Positions 16,253 to 24,604 of a stretch of 64,000 nt of DNA are shown piece after piece. The DNA comes from an uncultured Eggerthella sp. (GTDB taxonomy: Bacteria; Actinomycetota; Coriobacteriia; Coriobacteriales; Eggerthellaceae). The stretch's first letter is position 1; each line of letters opens with the position of its first letter. Location: NCBI GenBank assembly GCA_937998355.1, contig CALLDI010000001.1, forward strand, positions 124,001 to 188,000, written 5' to 3'. The position numbers and the translations under genes are program-made. The notes beneath the pieces are model-generated. The model made no database searches and was not told the DNA's origin. It was given only the letters and a program-made list of their open reading frames with translations.

Positions 16253-17740
16253 ATGAACTTCACTTCGATGAACATCGGCGAGATCCAGCGCGGACTCGTG
16301 CAAGGCGCATTCAGCGCGGTCGAGATCGCGCAGGCGAGCATCGACCAGGCTGCCAAGGCTGACGAATCGGTACATGCCTATCTCGAGTTCACGCCCGAAG
16401 CTGCGCTTGAGGCAGCAAAGGCGGTCGATGCGGCCATCGCTGCGAACTCATTCGACGAACTTGGCCCGCTGGCAGGCGTGCCCGTCGCTTTCAAAGACAA
16501 TATGAACATGGAGGGAACGCATACTACGTGCTCCTCGCACATGCTCGAGAATTACCTCTCACCCTATACCGCGACTTGTGTCGAACGCACGCTCGATGCA
16601 GGTGCGATCCCGCTTGGCAAACTGAACATGGACGAATTCGCGTTCGGCTCTTCGACGGAAACTTCCTATTTCGGTCCGACGCGCAATCCTTGGGATCTCG
16701 AGCGCGTACCGGGAGGTTCGTCGGGTGGCTCTGCTGCGGCAGTCGCAGCAGGTCTTGCCACGGCAACGCTCGGCTCCGATACGGGCGGTTCGATCCGCCA
16801 GCCCGCTAGCTTCTGCGGTGTGGTCGGCGTGAAGCCCACCTATGGTGTCGTTTCGCGCTACGGTGTCGTGGCGTTCGGCAGTTCGCTCGATCAGGTGGGC
16901 CCATTCGCGCGCAGCGTAGAAGATGCGGCGCTCGTCATGAATGCGCTCGTTCGTGGGGGCAGCGACCACCACGATTGCACCAGCCAGTCCATCGCTACCG
17001 ATTTCACGGCGAATCTAGATGAAGGCGTTTCTGGCATGCGCATCGGCATCGTGCCTGCGTTCATGGAGGCAGAAGGCTTGGATGTGGAGGTCAAAGATCG
17101 CATCGAAGAGGCCGCCAAGAAGCTCGAAGCGGCAGGTGCTGAACTGGTTGAGGTCGAACTTCCGAATGCGCAAGCGGCCATGAGCGCATACTACGTGCTC
17201 GGTCCGTGCGAGGCATTCTCGAACCTGGCTCGTTTCGACTCGGTTCGTTACGGTTACTGCGTCGAAGGGTGCAAGGACCTGAACGAACAGTACGAACTTT
17301 CGCGTGCCGGCGGCTTCGGCGTCGAGGCGCGCAGGCGCATCATGCTGGGCAGCTATCTGCTCTCGTCGGGCGTCTATGACAAGTACTATTACCCTGCGCA
17401 GCAGGTCCGTACGCTCATCACGCAAGATTATACGTACGCCTATCACAAGGTCGATTGCATCCTCACGCCGGTCAGTCCGCGCACCGCATTCAAGTTCGGG
17501 GAGATCAACGATCCTACCAGCATGTATCTCTCCGACATGTTCACCATCTCCATCAATATCGCTGGAAATGGCGGTATGAGCGTTCCGGTGGGGTTGGGAT
17601 CGGAAAGCGGTCTGCCGATCGGTGCTCAACTGATCAGCCCTGCGTTCCGCGATGAGAATATGTTCCGCGTTGCTGCCGAGCTCGAGCGTTGTTATGGCGC
17701 TGCTTCGGTCGCTCCTGCGTTTGCGAAGGCCGGTGAATAA
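16253..17740 (+). CDS. gatA: Asp-tRNA(Asn)/Glu-tRNA(Gln) amidotransferase subunit A
   Basis: A 495-aa amidase-signature enzyme that releases ammonia from glutamine for GatB. The Ser-cisSer-Lys triad is in place: Lys81 in VAFKDN, Ser156 in PGGSSGGSAAAVAAG, and Ser180 in GSDTGGSIRQPASF. ATG 16253 is preceded by GGGGGTGAG, which lies at the end of gatC, suggesting coupled translation. A GTG 9 nt earlier would sit within the Shine-Dalgarno and is less likely. It is followed by gatB after one base. Confidence 0.96.
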   Translation: MNFTSMNIGEIQRGLVQGAFSAVEIAQASIDQAAKADESVHAYLEFTPEAALEAAKAVDAAIAANSFDELGPLAGVPVAFKDNMNMEGTHTTCSSHMLENYLSPYTATCVERTLDAGAIPLGKLNMDEFAFGSSTETSYFGPTRNPWDLERVPGGSSGGSAAAVAAGLATATLGSDTGGSIRQPASFCGVVGVKPTYGVVSRYGVVAFGSSLDQVGPFARSVEDAALVMNALVRGGSDHHDCTSQSIATDFTANLDEGVSGMRIGIVPAFMEAEGLDVEVKDRIEEAAKKLEAAGAELVEVELPNAQAAMSAYYVLGPCEAFSNLARFDSVRYGYCVEGCKDLNEQYELSRAGGFGVEARRRIMLGSYLLSSGVYDKYYYPAQQVRTLITQDYTYAYHKVDCILTPVSPRTAFKFGEINDPTSMYLSDMFTISINIAGNGGMSVPVGLGSESGLPIGAQLISPAFRDENMFRVAAELERCYGAASVAPAFAKAGE

Positions 17741-17741
17741 C

Positions 17742-19283
17742 ATGAAGAAGCTCGAAGAGGTACTCCAAGATTGGGAAGCTGTCATCGGTCTTGAGATCCA
17801 TGCGGAATTGACTACGCTCGAAACCAAGATGTTCTGCGGTTGCAAGCTCGAATTCGGTGCAGAACCCAATACCCATACCTGTCCTGTTTGCTTAGGCTTG
17901 CCAGGCGCGTTGCCCGTTCCGAATCGTGCGGCCATCGAATCGATCGTGCTCGCTGGTCTTGCGACCAACTGCGAGATCGAGAAGCGCTCGATGTTCTACC
18001 GCAAGAACTATATGTATCCCGATATGTCGAAGAACTTCCAGACCACGCAGGGCCCCATCGCGTTCTGTATGCGCGGTCATCTCGATTTGGAGGTGGACGG
18101 TGCGGCTGCGAAAGAGCGCATCGATCTGAAAGAAGCTCAGGAAGAGGGTAGCTACGTCGCTCATATCGGCATCGAGCGCATCCATATGGAAGAGGACGCG
18201 GGCAAGATGGTCCATGTGGGCGGTGGCGAAGGCCGTATCGCTGGTGCGACGCATTCGCTCATCGACTACAACCGCTGCGGTACGCCGCTCATCGAGCTCG
18301 TCACGCAGCCCGACCTGCGCACGCCTGAAGAAGCGCGTCTGTTCATGCAGAAGCTGCGTCAGATCTATCTGGCTATCGGTATTTCCGACTGCTCGATGGA
18401 AGAAGGGTCGCTTCGCTGCGATGGCAACGTGAGCTTGCGCCGTAGGGGTGAGACCAAGCTCGGCACGAAGACCGAGCTCAAGAACATGAACTCCTTCAAG
18501 AACCTTCACGATGGCCTTGCTTACGAGATCTGTCGTCAGGCAGAGGTGCTGGAAGAAGGCGGCATCATCTATCAAGAGACGCGCCATTGGGACCCGTCTA
18601 AGAAGCGCACTATCGTCATGCGCGTCAAGGAGACGGCGGACGACTATCGTCTGTTCCCGGAGCCCGATATGGTTCCGTTCCAGCTCTCGGACGATTTCAT
18701 CGATGAGGTTCGTCAGCGCTTACCCGAACTTCCCGATCAGAAGGCGAAGCGCTTCGAAGAGGATTACGGCCTATCTGCCTATGATGCGCGTCATTTGGTC
18801 GAGCATCGCACCACTGCACGCTTCTTCGAAGAATGCATGCGCTTGCAAGGTGCGGGTGAAGTGGCGAAGCCGCTCGCGAACATGATCATCAACGATGTGG
18901 CGGCTTATCTGAATGCGAACCCCGAGATCACCGACTTGAATCAGACGGCGCTCACGCCTCCGCGCGCGCTCGATCTGGTGAAGCTGATCGCTGAGGACAA
19001 GATCTCTTCCAAGCAAGGCAAAGAAGTGTTCGCTGCGATTCTGGAAGAGGACAAGAATCCGGCTGCTATCGTCTCCGAACGTGGCATGGAGCAGGTCTCC
19101 GATACGGGTGCGATCGAAGCAGTTGTGGATGGCGTTCTGGCTGCGTTCCCTGATAAGGTCGAGCAGTATAAGGGCGGCAAGACCGGTTTGCTCGGTTTCT
19201 TCGTCGGTCAGTGCATGAAAGAGATGAAGGGGCAGGGTAATCCGAAGGTCATCAACGAGCTGCTCGCGCAGAAGTTGAATTAA
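17742..19283 (+). CDS. gatB: Asp-tRNA(Asn)/Glu-tRNA(Gln) amidotransferase subunit B
   Basis: A 513-aa subunit that binds misacylated tRNA, activates the side-chain carboxylate with ATP and transfers ammonia from GatA. The family start WEAVIGLEIHAEL is clear. The metal-site region has CPVCLGLPGALPVPN, then the FYRKNYMYPDM and YQETRHWD stretches, and a C-terminal tail domain ending FFVGQCMKEMKGQGNP. The in-frame extension upstream of 17742 lies inside gatA and is not part of the protein. It is the last gene of the operon. Confidence 0.96.
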   Translation: MKKLEEVLQDWEAVIGLEIHAELTTLETKMFCGCKLEFGAEPNTHTCPVCLGLPGALPVPNRAAIESIVLAGLATNCEIEKRSMFYRKNYMYPDMSKNFQTTQGPIAFCMRGHLDLEVDGAAAKERIDLKEAQEEGSYVAHIGIERIHMEEDAGKMVHVGGGEGRIAGATHSLIDYNRCGTPLIELVTQPDLRTPEEARLFMQKLRQIYLAIGISDCSMEEGSLRCDGNVSLRRRGETKLGTKTELKNMNSFKNLHDGLAYEICRQAEVLEEGGIIYQETRHWDPSKKRTIVMRVKETADDYRLFPEPDMVPFQLSDDFIDEVRQRLPELPDQKAKRFEEDYGLSAYDARHLVEHRTTARFFEECMRLQGAGEVAKPLANMIINDVAAYLNANPEITDLNQTALTPPRALDLVKLIAEDKISSKQGKEVFAAILEEDKNPAAIVSERGMEQVSDTGAIEAVVDGVLAAFPDKVEQYKGGKTGLLGFFVGQCMKEMKGQGNPKVINELLAQKLN

Positions 19284-19340
19284 AATAGTAGAGAGAAGTC
19301 GTGGTGGGTCCAGATCAAAAAAGACCCGCTTCCCTGTTCG

Positions 19341-19367
19341 GAGGGGGTTTGCTAAGCAGACCCCCTC
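19341..19367 (+). terminator. Strong hairpin downstream of gatB
   Basis: A 12-bp stem with a single G-U pair (19341-19352 with 19356-19367, loop TAA) lies 57 nt after the gatB stop. No U-tract follows, so it is a candidate transcript end or stabilising hairpin rather than a textbook intrinsic terminator. Confidence 0.5.
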
Positions 19368-19463
19368 ATGCGTCGCTGCATTGCTTCACTTTTGAATAAT
19401 GTACAGGCGAATTCGTTTGTCGTGTTTCAGGTAAGAAGCATGATTTCGTGATTCCGAAACCGC

Positions 19464-19469
19464 TATAGT
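19464..19469 (+). promoter_or_regulatory. Candidate -10 box for the Gfo/Idh/MocA gene
   Basis: TATAGT lies 38 nt upstream of the start codon and 27 nt upstream of the AAGGGG ribosome-binding site. A good -35 match was not found. Confidence 0.35.
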
Positions 19470-19507
19470 GAAAGGTAACGATCGAGCATCGAGGCGAAGG
19501 GGATGCG

Positions 19508-20581
19508 ATGAACGAGGATAAGGTCATTCGGTGGGGGATCATCGGGTGCGGCGATGTGGTCGAGACCAAGAACGGGGCGCCGATGTATCTGGCGGATCAT
19601 TCGGAGCTCGTTGGAATTTGGAATCGCACCAAAGAAAAGGCTGTCGAGTGGTGCGCGCGTCATGGGCATGGACGAGCTTTCGACTCGCTCGACGAATTGC
19701 TGAACGACCCTGATATCGACATCATTTACGTGGCGACCACGCCGAACGTTCATAAGGAATATGCATGTGCAGTAGCTGCAGCAGGAAAGCATTGCTATCT
19801 GGAGAAGCCGATCGCTCTTTCGTGGGGTGAAGCTGAAGAGATCCAAGCAGCGTTCGAGAAAAGCGGCACGCGTTGCTTCGTTGCTCATTATCGCCGTGGT
19901 ATGCCGCGCTATAAAGAGTTGAAGCGTTTGCTCGATTCGGGAGCTATCGGTAAGGTGCGTGGAGTTCAGATCATTCGTACCCAGCGCCAGACCGCAGAAG
20001 AGATGCTTCCATATGAGGAGAAGCCTTGGCGCGTGCGGCCGGAAGTTTCAGGCGGCAGTCATTTCTACGAGGGCGATGCGCATATGCTCGATCTGATCGA
20101 TTTTCTCGTTACGCCGCTCGTTGATTTCAAGTTGGAGGTCACTAATCAGACCGGGTATTACGAGGCCGAAGATGCGGTATCGCTCGCAGGCATCACCGAG
20201 TCGGGTGTGATCGTGTCAGGTACTTGGTGCTATGCGACGTACAAAGCGATCGATCGGTTTCTGATCTTCGGTGATGCGGGTAGTATCGAGTTCCCTTATT
20301 ACGATAATGCAGCTCCTCTTCTCCTGGAGCGTTTTGCGTCTGACCAAGAGGGGCTCATCGCTCATGAAGGCGTGATGGGCGGTGTGCGAGAAGAGCCTGA
20401 ATACGAGGTCGTCGAGATCGTTACGGCAACCGATGAATATCCTGGCATGGGGCAGATTCAAGACATCGTTGACGAGTTGCGTGGAGCACCCGATGCGGTT
20501 TGTACGAGCACGCTCGAAAACGCACTACGCACGCTTCGTATCACCTGGGCTGCTCGTCAGCAGATGCAAGGCGATCATTAA
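19508..20581 (+). CDS. Gfo/Idh/MocA-family NAD(P)-dependent oxidoreductase
   Basis: A 357-aa dehydrogenase of the glucose-fructose oxidoreductase/inositol dehydrogenase superfamily. The N-terminal Rossmann fold has IRWGIIGCGDVVETKNG, then VATTPNVHKEYACAVAAAGKHCYLEKPIALS with the active-site Lys of the EKP motif. The C-terminal beta-sheet domain includes GGSHFYEGDAHMLDLIDFL, where the His and Asp fit the usual catalytic pair. The substrate cannot be deduced. AAGGGG lies 5 nt upstream of the ATG. It is convergent with the MFS gene that follows after 39 bp, so any functional link with the transporters is only positional. Confidence 0.88.
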   Translation: MNEDKVIRWGIIGCGDVVETKNGAPMYLADHSELVGIWNRTKEKAVEWCARHGHGRAFDSLDELLNDPDIDIIYVATTPNVHKEYACAVAAAGKHCYLEKPIALSWGEAEEIQAAFEKSGTRCFVAHYRRGMPRYKELKRLLDSGAIGKVRGVQIIRTQRQTAEEMLPYEEKPWRVRPEVSGGSHFYEGDAHMLDLIDFLVTPLVDFKLEVTNQTGYYEAEDAVSLAGITESGVIVSGTWCYATYKAIDRFLIFGDAGSIEFPYYDNAAPLLLERFASDQEGLIAHEGVMGGVREEPEYEVVEIVTATDEYPGMGQIQDIVDELRGAPDAVCTSTLENALRTLRITWAARQQMQGDH

Positions 20582-20620
20582 GGGATTCATCAGGAGGGAA
20601 GCCTCTCGATCGTTGAGAGT

Positions 20621-22078
20621 CTATTGGTCCTGTGTGCTCTGATCTGCGAAGATGTTGTCATTGATCTCTTCGAGCGATCTGCCACGTGTTTCTTCGCCGC
20701 AAATGCCGATGATGATCGCAGCGATGACCATCATTATCCCGTTCGCAATAAAAACTGCAGGTGCGCCGTACGATTGCAACAAGAATGCGATCAGATAGGG
20801 TGAGATGATGCCAGCAAGACGTCCGAACGCATGGGCAAAACCAGAGCCGCGCATGCGAATCTCCGTTGGAAAAGCCTCGCCAAGATAAACCGAGCAGGCG
20901 AGCAGTGAATAGTAATACAGGATACTGCAGAGTATGAAGCCTACTGCCATGAGCGCGAAGATGTTGCTGGTGGGAATGAGCGACCAAAGATAAGCGCAGA
21001 CCGCTAAAAGGAGCAGGCAGACTATCAATCCCTTTTTTCGATCATGCTTGTCAGCAAAGAGGCTCAAAAGGAATACGCCGAATGGTGCGCCGATCAGCAT
21101 AACGACTGTGATGCCGATGCTCATCGTAGTATCCATTCCGCGTAAGACGAAGATGGTCGGTGTCCAGTTGGTGATCGTGTAGACCATGAGATTCATCGCG
21201 AAGAGCGCCGCACTGATCGCGATGGTCCTTTTTACCATACGTCTATTAAAGAGCGCTTTCCAAGACATGGTCTCGACCACTTCTTCTCGGGCTGTTTCAG
21301 CGAGCATTTCATGCTCGATCTCCGGCAACTCGATGCCTTGCTGGAGGAAGGCTCGTTCGGCGGTCGTGACGATCTCATCGGCTTCTTCATAGCGTCCTTT
21401 CGATGCAAGCCAGCGTGGGGATTCGGGCATGAATCTCCAGATCGCAAGCCAAGCAAGAAAGCTGATGATCGATATTCCTACGAAAATCGCTTGCCATCCG
21501 AATATCGGGGTGACGAGAACGGTGAGCAAAGCTCCTAATGGGGGAGAGAAATTGCCGATCATGCCAAGCCAACCCGCATAGCGCCCGCGGACGACCGGAG
21601 GTGTGTATTCGCCAAGGGACCCATAAGAGGTTAGAAGAGCGCCTCCGAGACCAACTCCCATTATGCCGCGCATGATGATGAGCGTGATCATGTTCGGCGA
21701 AAATGCAGCAAGAAGGGTCGCAATGCAGAAGAGCATCGTTGAGATGAGCAAGCTCTTGCGTCTGCCCATCTTGTCGCCCAGATAACCAGAGAAGAGCGCG
21801 CCGATCAGATAACCGAACATGGTGATCGATGCGAATACCGCGTTCAGGTCGACCGTCGACCAGCCGCTCTGAAGAAGTTGAGCAAGAATACCGCCGCCGA
21901 CATACATGTCGAGGCAATCGCAGAATACGATGCCGCCTAAGAGCAGCATGATCTTGCGATGCCAAATACCCGAAGGGAGCCTATCAAGACGCGCAGCGAT
22001 GCCATGATACGACGTCCGTATCATCTGCCGCTCAGCAGAGCTGAGGCGATCGATGCGTGCACCGAGATGATCTTGCAT
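20621..22078 (-). CDS. MFS transporter (metabolite:H+ symporter-like), copy 2 of a tandem pair
   Basis: A 485-aa major-facilitator permease with twelve predicted membrane helices. Signatures include GYLGDKMGRRKSLL between TM2 and TM3, the PESPRWLASKGRYEEADEIV segment after TM6 that resembles sugar-porter and aromatic-acid:H+ symporters, and a second GxxxDKHDRKKG-like loop (FADKHDRKKG). The soluble N-terminal head, ending HGIAARLDRLPSGIWHRK, and the C-terminal GEETRGRSLEEIND are shared with the upstream gene, so the two arose by tandem duplication. Acidic residues in TM1 (DCLDMY) suggest proton coupling. The substrate is unknown. GGAG lies 6 nt upstream of the ATG. Confidence 0.85.
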   Translation of the reverse strand: MQDHLGARIDRLSSAERQMIRTSYHGIAARLDRLPSGIWHRKIMLLLGGIVFCDCLDMYVGGGILAQLLQSGWSTVDLNAVFASITMFGYLIGALFSGYLGDKMGRRKSLLISTMLFCIATLLAAFSPNMITLIIMRGIMGVGLGGALLTSYGSLGEYTPPVVRGRYAGWLGMIGNFSPPLGALLTVLVTPIFGWQAIFVGISIISFLAWLAIWRFMPESPRWLASKGRYEEADEIVTTAERAFLQQGIELPEIEHEMLAETAREEVVETMSWKALFNRRMVKRTIAISAALFAMNLMVYTITNWTPTIFVLRGMDTTMSIGITVVMLIGAPFGVFLLSLFADKHDRKKGLIVCLLLLAVCAYLWSLIPTSNIFALMAVGFILCSILYYYSLLACSVYLGEAFPTEIRMRGSGFAHAFGRLAGIISPYLIAFLLQSYGAPAVFIANGIMMVIAAIIIGICGEETRGRSLEEINDNIFADQSTQDQ

Positions 22079-22165
22079 TTTCTGCTCCTAACGATGCGAA
22101 GGCAGCCTTTCGGCCGCCCCCGCATCGCATCGATCTGTCGAAGAAACTATGTCTAGGCTAGCAGA

Positions 22166-23620
22166 TTAGTTCTTCGATACAACCCCGTCGTTGATCTCTT
22201 CGAGCGTCTTGTTGCGGGTCTCGACACCGCAGACGCCGATGATCACCGCGAAGACCACCATGCAGATACCGACGAATACGTATACGGATACGACGCCGGA
22301 GGACTGGAGGAACATCGCCACGATATTCGGCGTAGCGATAGCAGCGATGCGCCCCATTGCATTCGAGAAGCCGGATCCGCGCAGACGGATCTCGGTCGGG
22401 AATGCCTCGCCCAAATAAACCGAGCAGGCGAGCAGGGAGTAATAATACGTGATGGTGCAGAGGATGAAGCCTACAGCCATGATGACGATCGGCTGCGTCT
22501 GCAGCGACCAGACGTAACCGGCGACTGCGAGCACCAACAAAAGCACGATCATGCCGACTTTTCGTGGGTGCTTATTGCCGAAGATCGATAGCAAGAAGAT
22601 ACCGAACGGCGCACCCAAAAGGGCGATGAATGTCATGAAGATCGAGTACTGGGTATCGAAGCCCTGCATGACCAATACGGTCGGGGTCCACGTGGTGATC
22701 GTGTAAACGATCAGATTCATGGCCATAAGAGCAGCCGATGCCGTGATCGTACGCCTGATCATTCTCTTAGTGAACAGCGCACGATAAGGAAGCTGAACAG
22801 GCTCTTTGCCCAGTTCATCCTCGATCTCTTTGATCTTGGCTTCAGAGATCTCGGGGAGCTCCACGCCCTTGTCAGTGAAGCTCTTTTCAGCGGCGGTAAC
22901 GATAGCATCCGCTTCATCGTAACGACCTTTCGAAGCGAGCCAACGAGGAGACTCAGGCATGAACTTCAGGATAAGGATCCATACGATAACACCTAGAATG
23001 GTGATGCCGAAGAAGATGGGTCGCCATCCGAAAGCTGGGATGACCAGCATGGTGAGCGCCGCACCCAGTGGAGGAGAGAAGTTTGCGATCAGGCCGATGT
23101 AGCCGGAATACTTGCTGCGCTTCTCCGGAGGGATGTACTCACCGAAGGGACCGTAGCCGCAGGGGATGAAGGCGCCAAGGCCGATACCCATAAGGCCACG
23201 GCAAGCGATGAGCACGATCATGTTCGGCGAAAAGCCAGCTAAGAATGTCGCGCCGATGAAGATGGCGATGAACAAAAGCAATGCTTTTCTTCTTCCTAAG
23301 TGGTCGCCTACCACACCTGATATGAGCGCGCCGATCAAGTAGCCGGTCATGGTGATGGTCTGGAACCAGCCGTTCAGGTCGATGGTCGACCAGCCGTCGG
23401 CCAGCAGCGAGGCGATAAGGCCACCGCCGATATACATGTCGAGGTTGTCGAGGAACATCGCGCCGCCAACGAGCCACAGCAGCTTCCAGTGCCAACTGCC
23501 GATAGGAAGACGGTCGAGGCGAGCTGCGATGCCGTGAAGCGACTTTCTGAGCGATTGCATGTCCGCATCGTCGAGCCGCTCGGAGCGTGCGTGGATCTCT
23601 GCTTCATTAGCCATGCTCAT
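22166..23620 (-). CDS. MFS transporter (metabolite:H+ symporter-like), copy 1 of a tandem pair
   Basis: A 484-aa permease paralogous along its whole length to its downstream neighbour. Matching blocks include GVVGDHLGRRKALL, the MPESPRWLASKGRYDEADAIV stretch, the VYTITTWTPT helix and the C-terminal GVETRNKTLEEINDGV. TM1 carries the acidic pair in LDNLDMYIGG. Two ATGs (23620 and 23614) share one GGAGG; spacing of 9 nt favours the second, giving 482 aa. The gene is divergent from an OmpR-type two-component system across an AT-rich region with several palindromes, so control by that system or by a repressor binding there is plausible. The substrate is not identifiable from sequence. Confidence 0.85.
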   Translation of the reverse strand: MSMANEAEIHARSERLDDADMQSLRKSLHGIAARLDRLPIGSWHWKLLWLVGGAMFLDNLDMYIGGGLIASLLADGWSTIDLNGWFQTITMTGYLIGALISGVVGDHLGRRKALLLFIAIFIGATFLAGFSPNMIVLIACRGLMGIGLGAFIPCGYGPFGEYIPPEKRSKYSGYIGLIANFSPPLGAALTMLVIPAFGWRPIFFGITILGVIVWILILKFMPESPRWLASKGRYDEADAIVTAAEKSFTDKGVELPEISEAKIKEIEDELGKEPVQLPYRALFTKRMIRRTITASAALMAMNLIVYTITTWTPTVLVMQGFDTQYSIFMTFIALLGAPFGIFLLSIFGNKHPRKVGMIVLLLVLAVAGYVWSLQTQPIVIMAVGFILCTITYYYSLLACSVYLGEAFPTEIRLRGSGFSNAMGRIAAIATPNIVAMFLQSSGVVSVYVFVGICMVVFAVIIGVCGVETRNKTLEEINDGVVSKN

Positions 23621-23660
23621 TCACCTCCAAATTTCATAGATTTCATCAGTTTTCCTTTCA

Positions 23661-23678
23661 GCGGTCTTGCGAGACCGC
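23661..23678. other. 7-bp hairpin in the 5' leader of the MFS pair
   Basis: GCGGTCT and AGACCGC enclose a TGCG loop, about 40 bp before the MFS start codon. It may be a leader hairpin or an operator half of unknown meaning. Confidence 0.4.
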
Positions 23679-23691
23679 ATCCGTGACTTAT

Positions 23692-23703
23692 TGAACATGT
23701 TCA
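23692..23703. promoter_or_regulatory. Palindromic candidate operator of the MFS pair
   Basis: TGAACATGTTCA is a perfect 12-bp palindrome. It lies inside the 17-bp spacer between a minus-strand TTGACT (23713-23708) and the weak -10 position at 23690-23685, a typical operator position. Confidence 0.45.
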
Positions 23704-23761
23704 CTACAGTCAATATTAATCATTGTTTAATAAATATTTAAGAACAATTTAAAGATTTGCT

Positions 23762-23785
23762 TGGACAATTTTGGGAAAATGTCCA
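23762..23785. promoter_or_regulatory. Inverted repeat upstream of the two-component system
   Basis: TGGACA-A-TTTT and AAAA-TGTCCA flank a GGG centre, giving a 10-bp near-perfect inverted repeat with one bulged base. It lies about 100 bp upstream of the response regulator start. Confidence 0.5.
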
Positions 23786-23789
23786 CTAT

Positions 23790-23829
23790 ATTTAATATTT
23801 GTACGGAATAAAGAAGACAAATATTAAAT
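23790..23829. promoter_or_regulatory. Perfect 13-bp inverted repeat, candidate autoregulatory site of the response regulator
   Basis: ATTTAATATTTGT (23790-23802) and its exact complement ACAAATATTAAAT (23817-23829) are separated by 14 bp. The second arm ends 50 bp before the response-regulator ATG. The arrangement fits a dimer binding site or a transcript hairpin. The whole 23700-23870 stretch is conspicuously AT-rich compared with the rest of the window. Confidence 0.6.
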
Positions 23830-23879
23830 TCTGTTTTAAGATGAGAGCAATAAAACGAAATCGGAGTGAAGGTTTCGAG

Positions 23880-24584
23880 ATGGAAAAAATCCTTTTGGTC
23901 GAAGATGATCCGAATATACGAATGGCGGCAGAATTCGCGCTTAGCGATGCGGGCTATTCGATCATTGCATGCGACAACGGTCTTGATGGCTACGCGAACG
24001 CTCTGAGCGCCGATCCTGATCTGATCTTGCTCGATCTCATGCTTCCTGGAATGGACGGACACGACTTCCTGAAGGAGTTCCGCGCTCAGAATACGCTCAC
24101 TCCCATCATCGTTCTTACGGCATATACCTCAGAGCAAGAGAAAGTATTCTGCCTTGATCTGGGTGCAGATGATTTCATCGATAAACCCTTCTCGGTCAAC
24201 GAGCTATTGGCTCGTATTCGCGCCAATCTTCGCAGATCGACCTTGCCCATTCAATCACGCGCTGGATCGCTCGAAGAGTTCGGCGATATGACCATCGATT
24301 TCGAACAAGGTGAGGTGACCATCAAAGGAGAGCCTGTTGCGCTCAGGAATCGTGAGTACGAGATCCTTCAGGTACTCGCGCGACATAGGGGGAGTCTCGT
24401 TACGCGAGATAAGCTGATCCAAACGGTGTGGCAGGGGAAAGCTCCTTCTACCAATACGGTCATCGATGTGCATATGCATAACTTAAGGAAATCGCTCGAG
24501 TCGCGTTCCGATTATCGCTTGATCGCGACGGAGTATGGGCGTGGGTTCCGTTTGCAGGCAGTGCCCAAACAAGAGGATGAATAA
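23880..24584 (+). CDS. OmpR/PhoB-family response regulator
   Basis: A 234-aa two-domain regulator. The receiver domain has the acidic pair Asp9/Asp10 (VEDDPN), phospho-acceptor Asp52 in LLDLMLPGMDG, switch Thr80 and Lys102 in DKPFS. The C-terminal winged helix (about 135-232) contains LRNREYEILQVLARHRGSLV and VIDVHMHNLRKSLE, the OmpR/PhoB recognition segment. ATG 23880 has a GTGAAGG element 7 nt upstream; the longer in-frame upstream start would lie inside the palindromic region. It is followed after 20 bp by its cognate kinase. It is divergent from the MFS pair, which is its most obvious candidate target. Confidence 0.92.
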   Translation: MEKILLVEDDPNIRMAAEFALSDAGYSIIACDNGLDGYANALSADPDLILLDLMLPGMDGHDFLKEFRAQNTLTPIIVLTAYTSEQEKVFCLDLGADDFIDKPFSVNELLARIRANLRRSTLPIQSRAGSLEEFGDMTIDFEQGEVTIKGEPVALRNREYEILQVLARHRGSLVTRDKLIQTVWQGKAPSTNTVIDVHMHNLRKSLESRSDYRLIATEYGRGFRLQAVPKQEDE

Positions 24585-24604
24585 GGTCGTGTTCGTTCAA
24601 CGCT

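Noticed and set aside
23727..24062. Minus-strand frame in the AT-rich region before the response regulator
   Set aside because: It overlaps the start of the response regulator and the palindromes, has no ribosome-binding site, and its translation is not protein-like.
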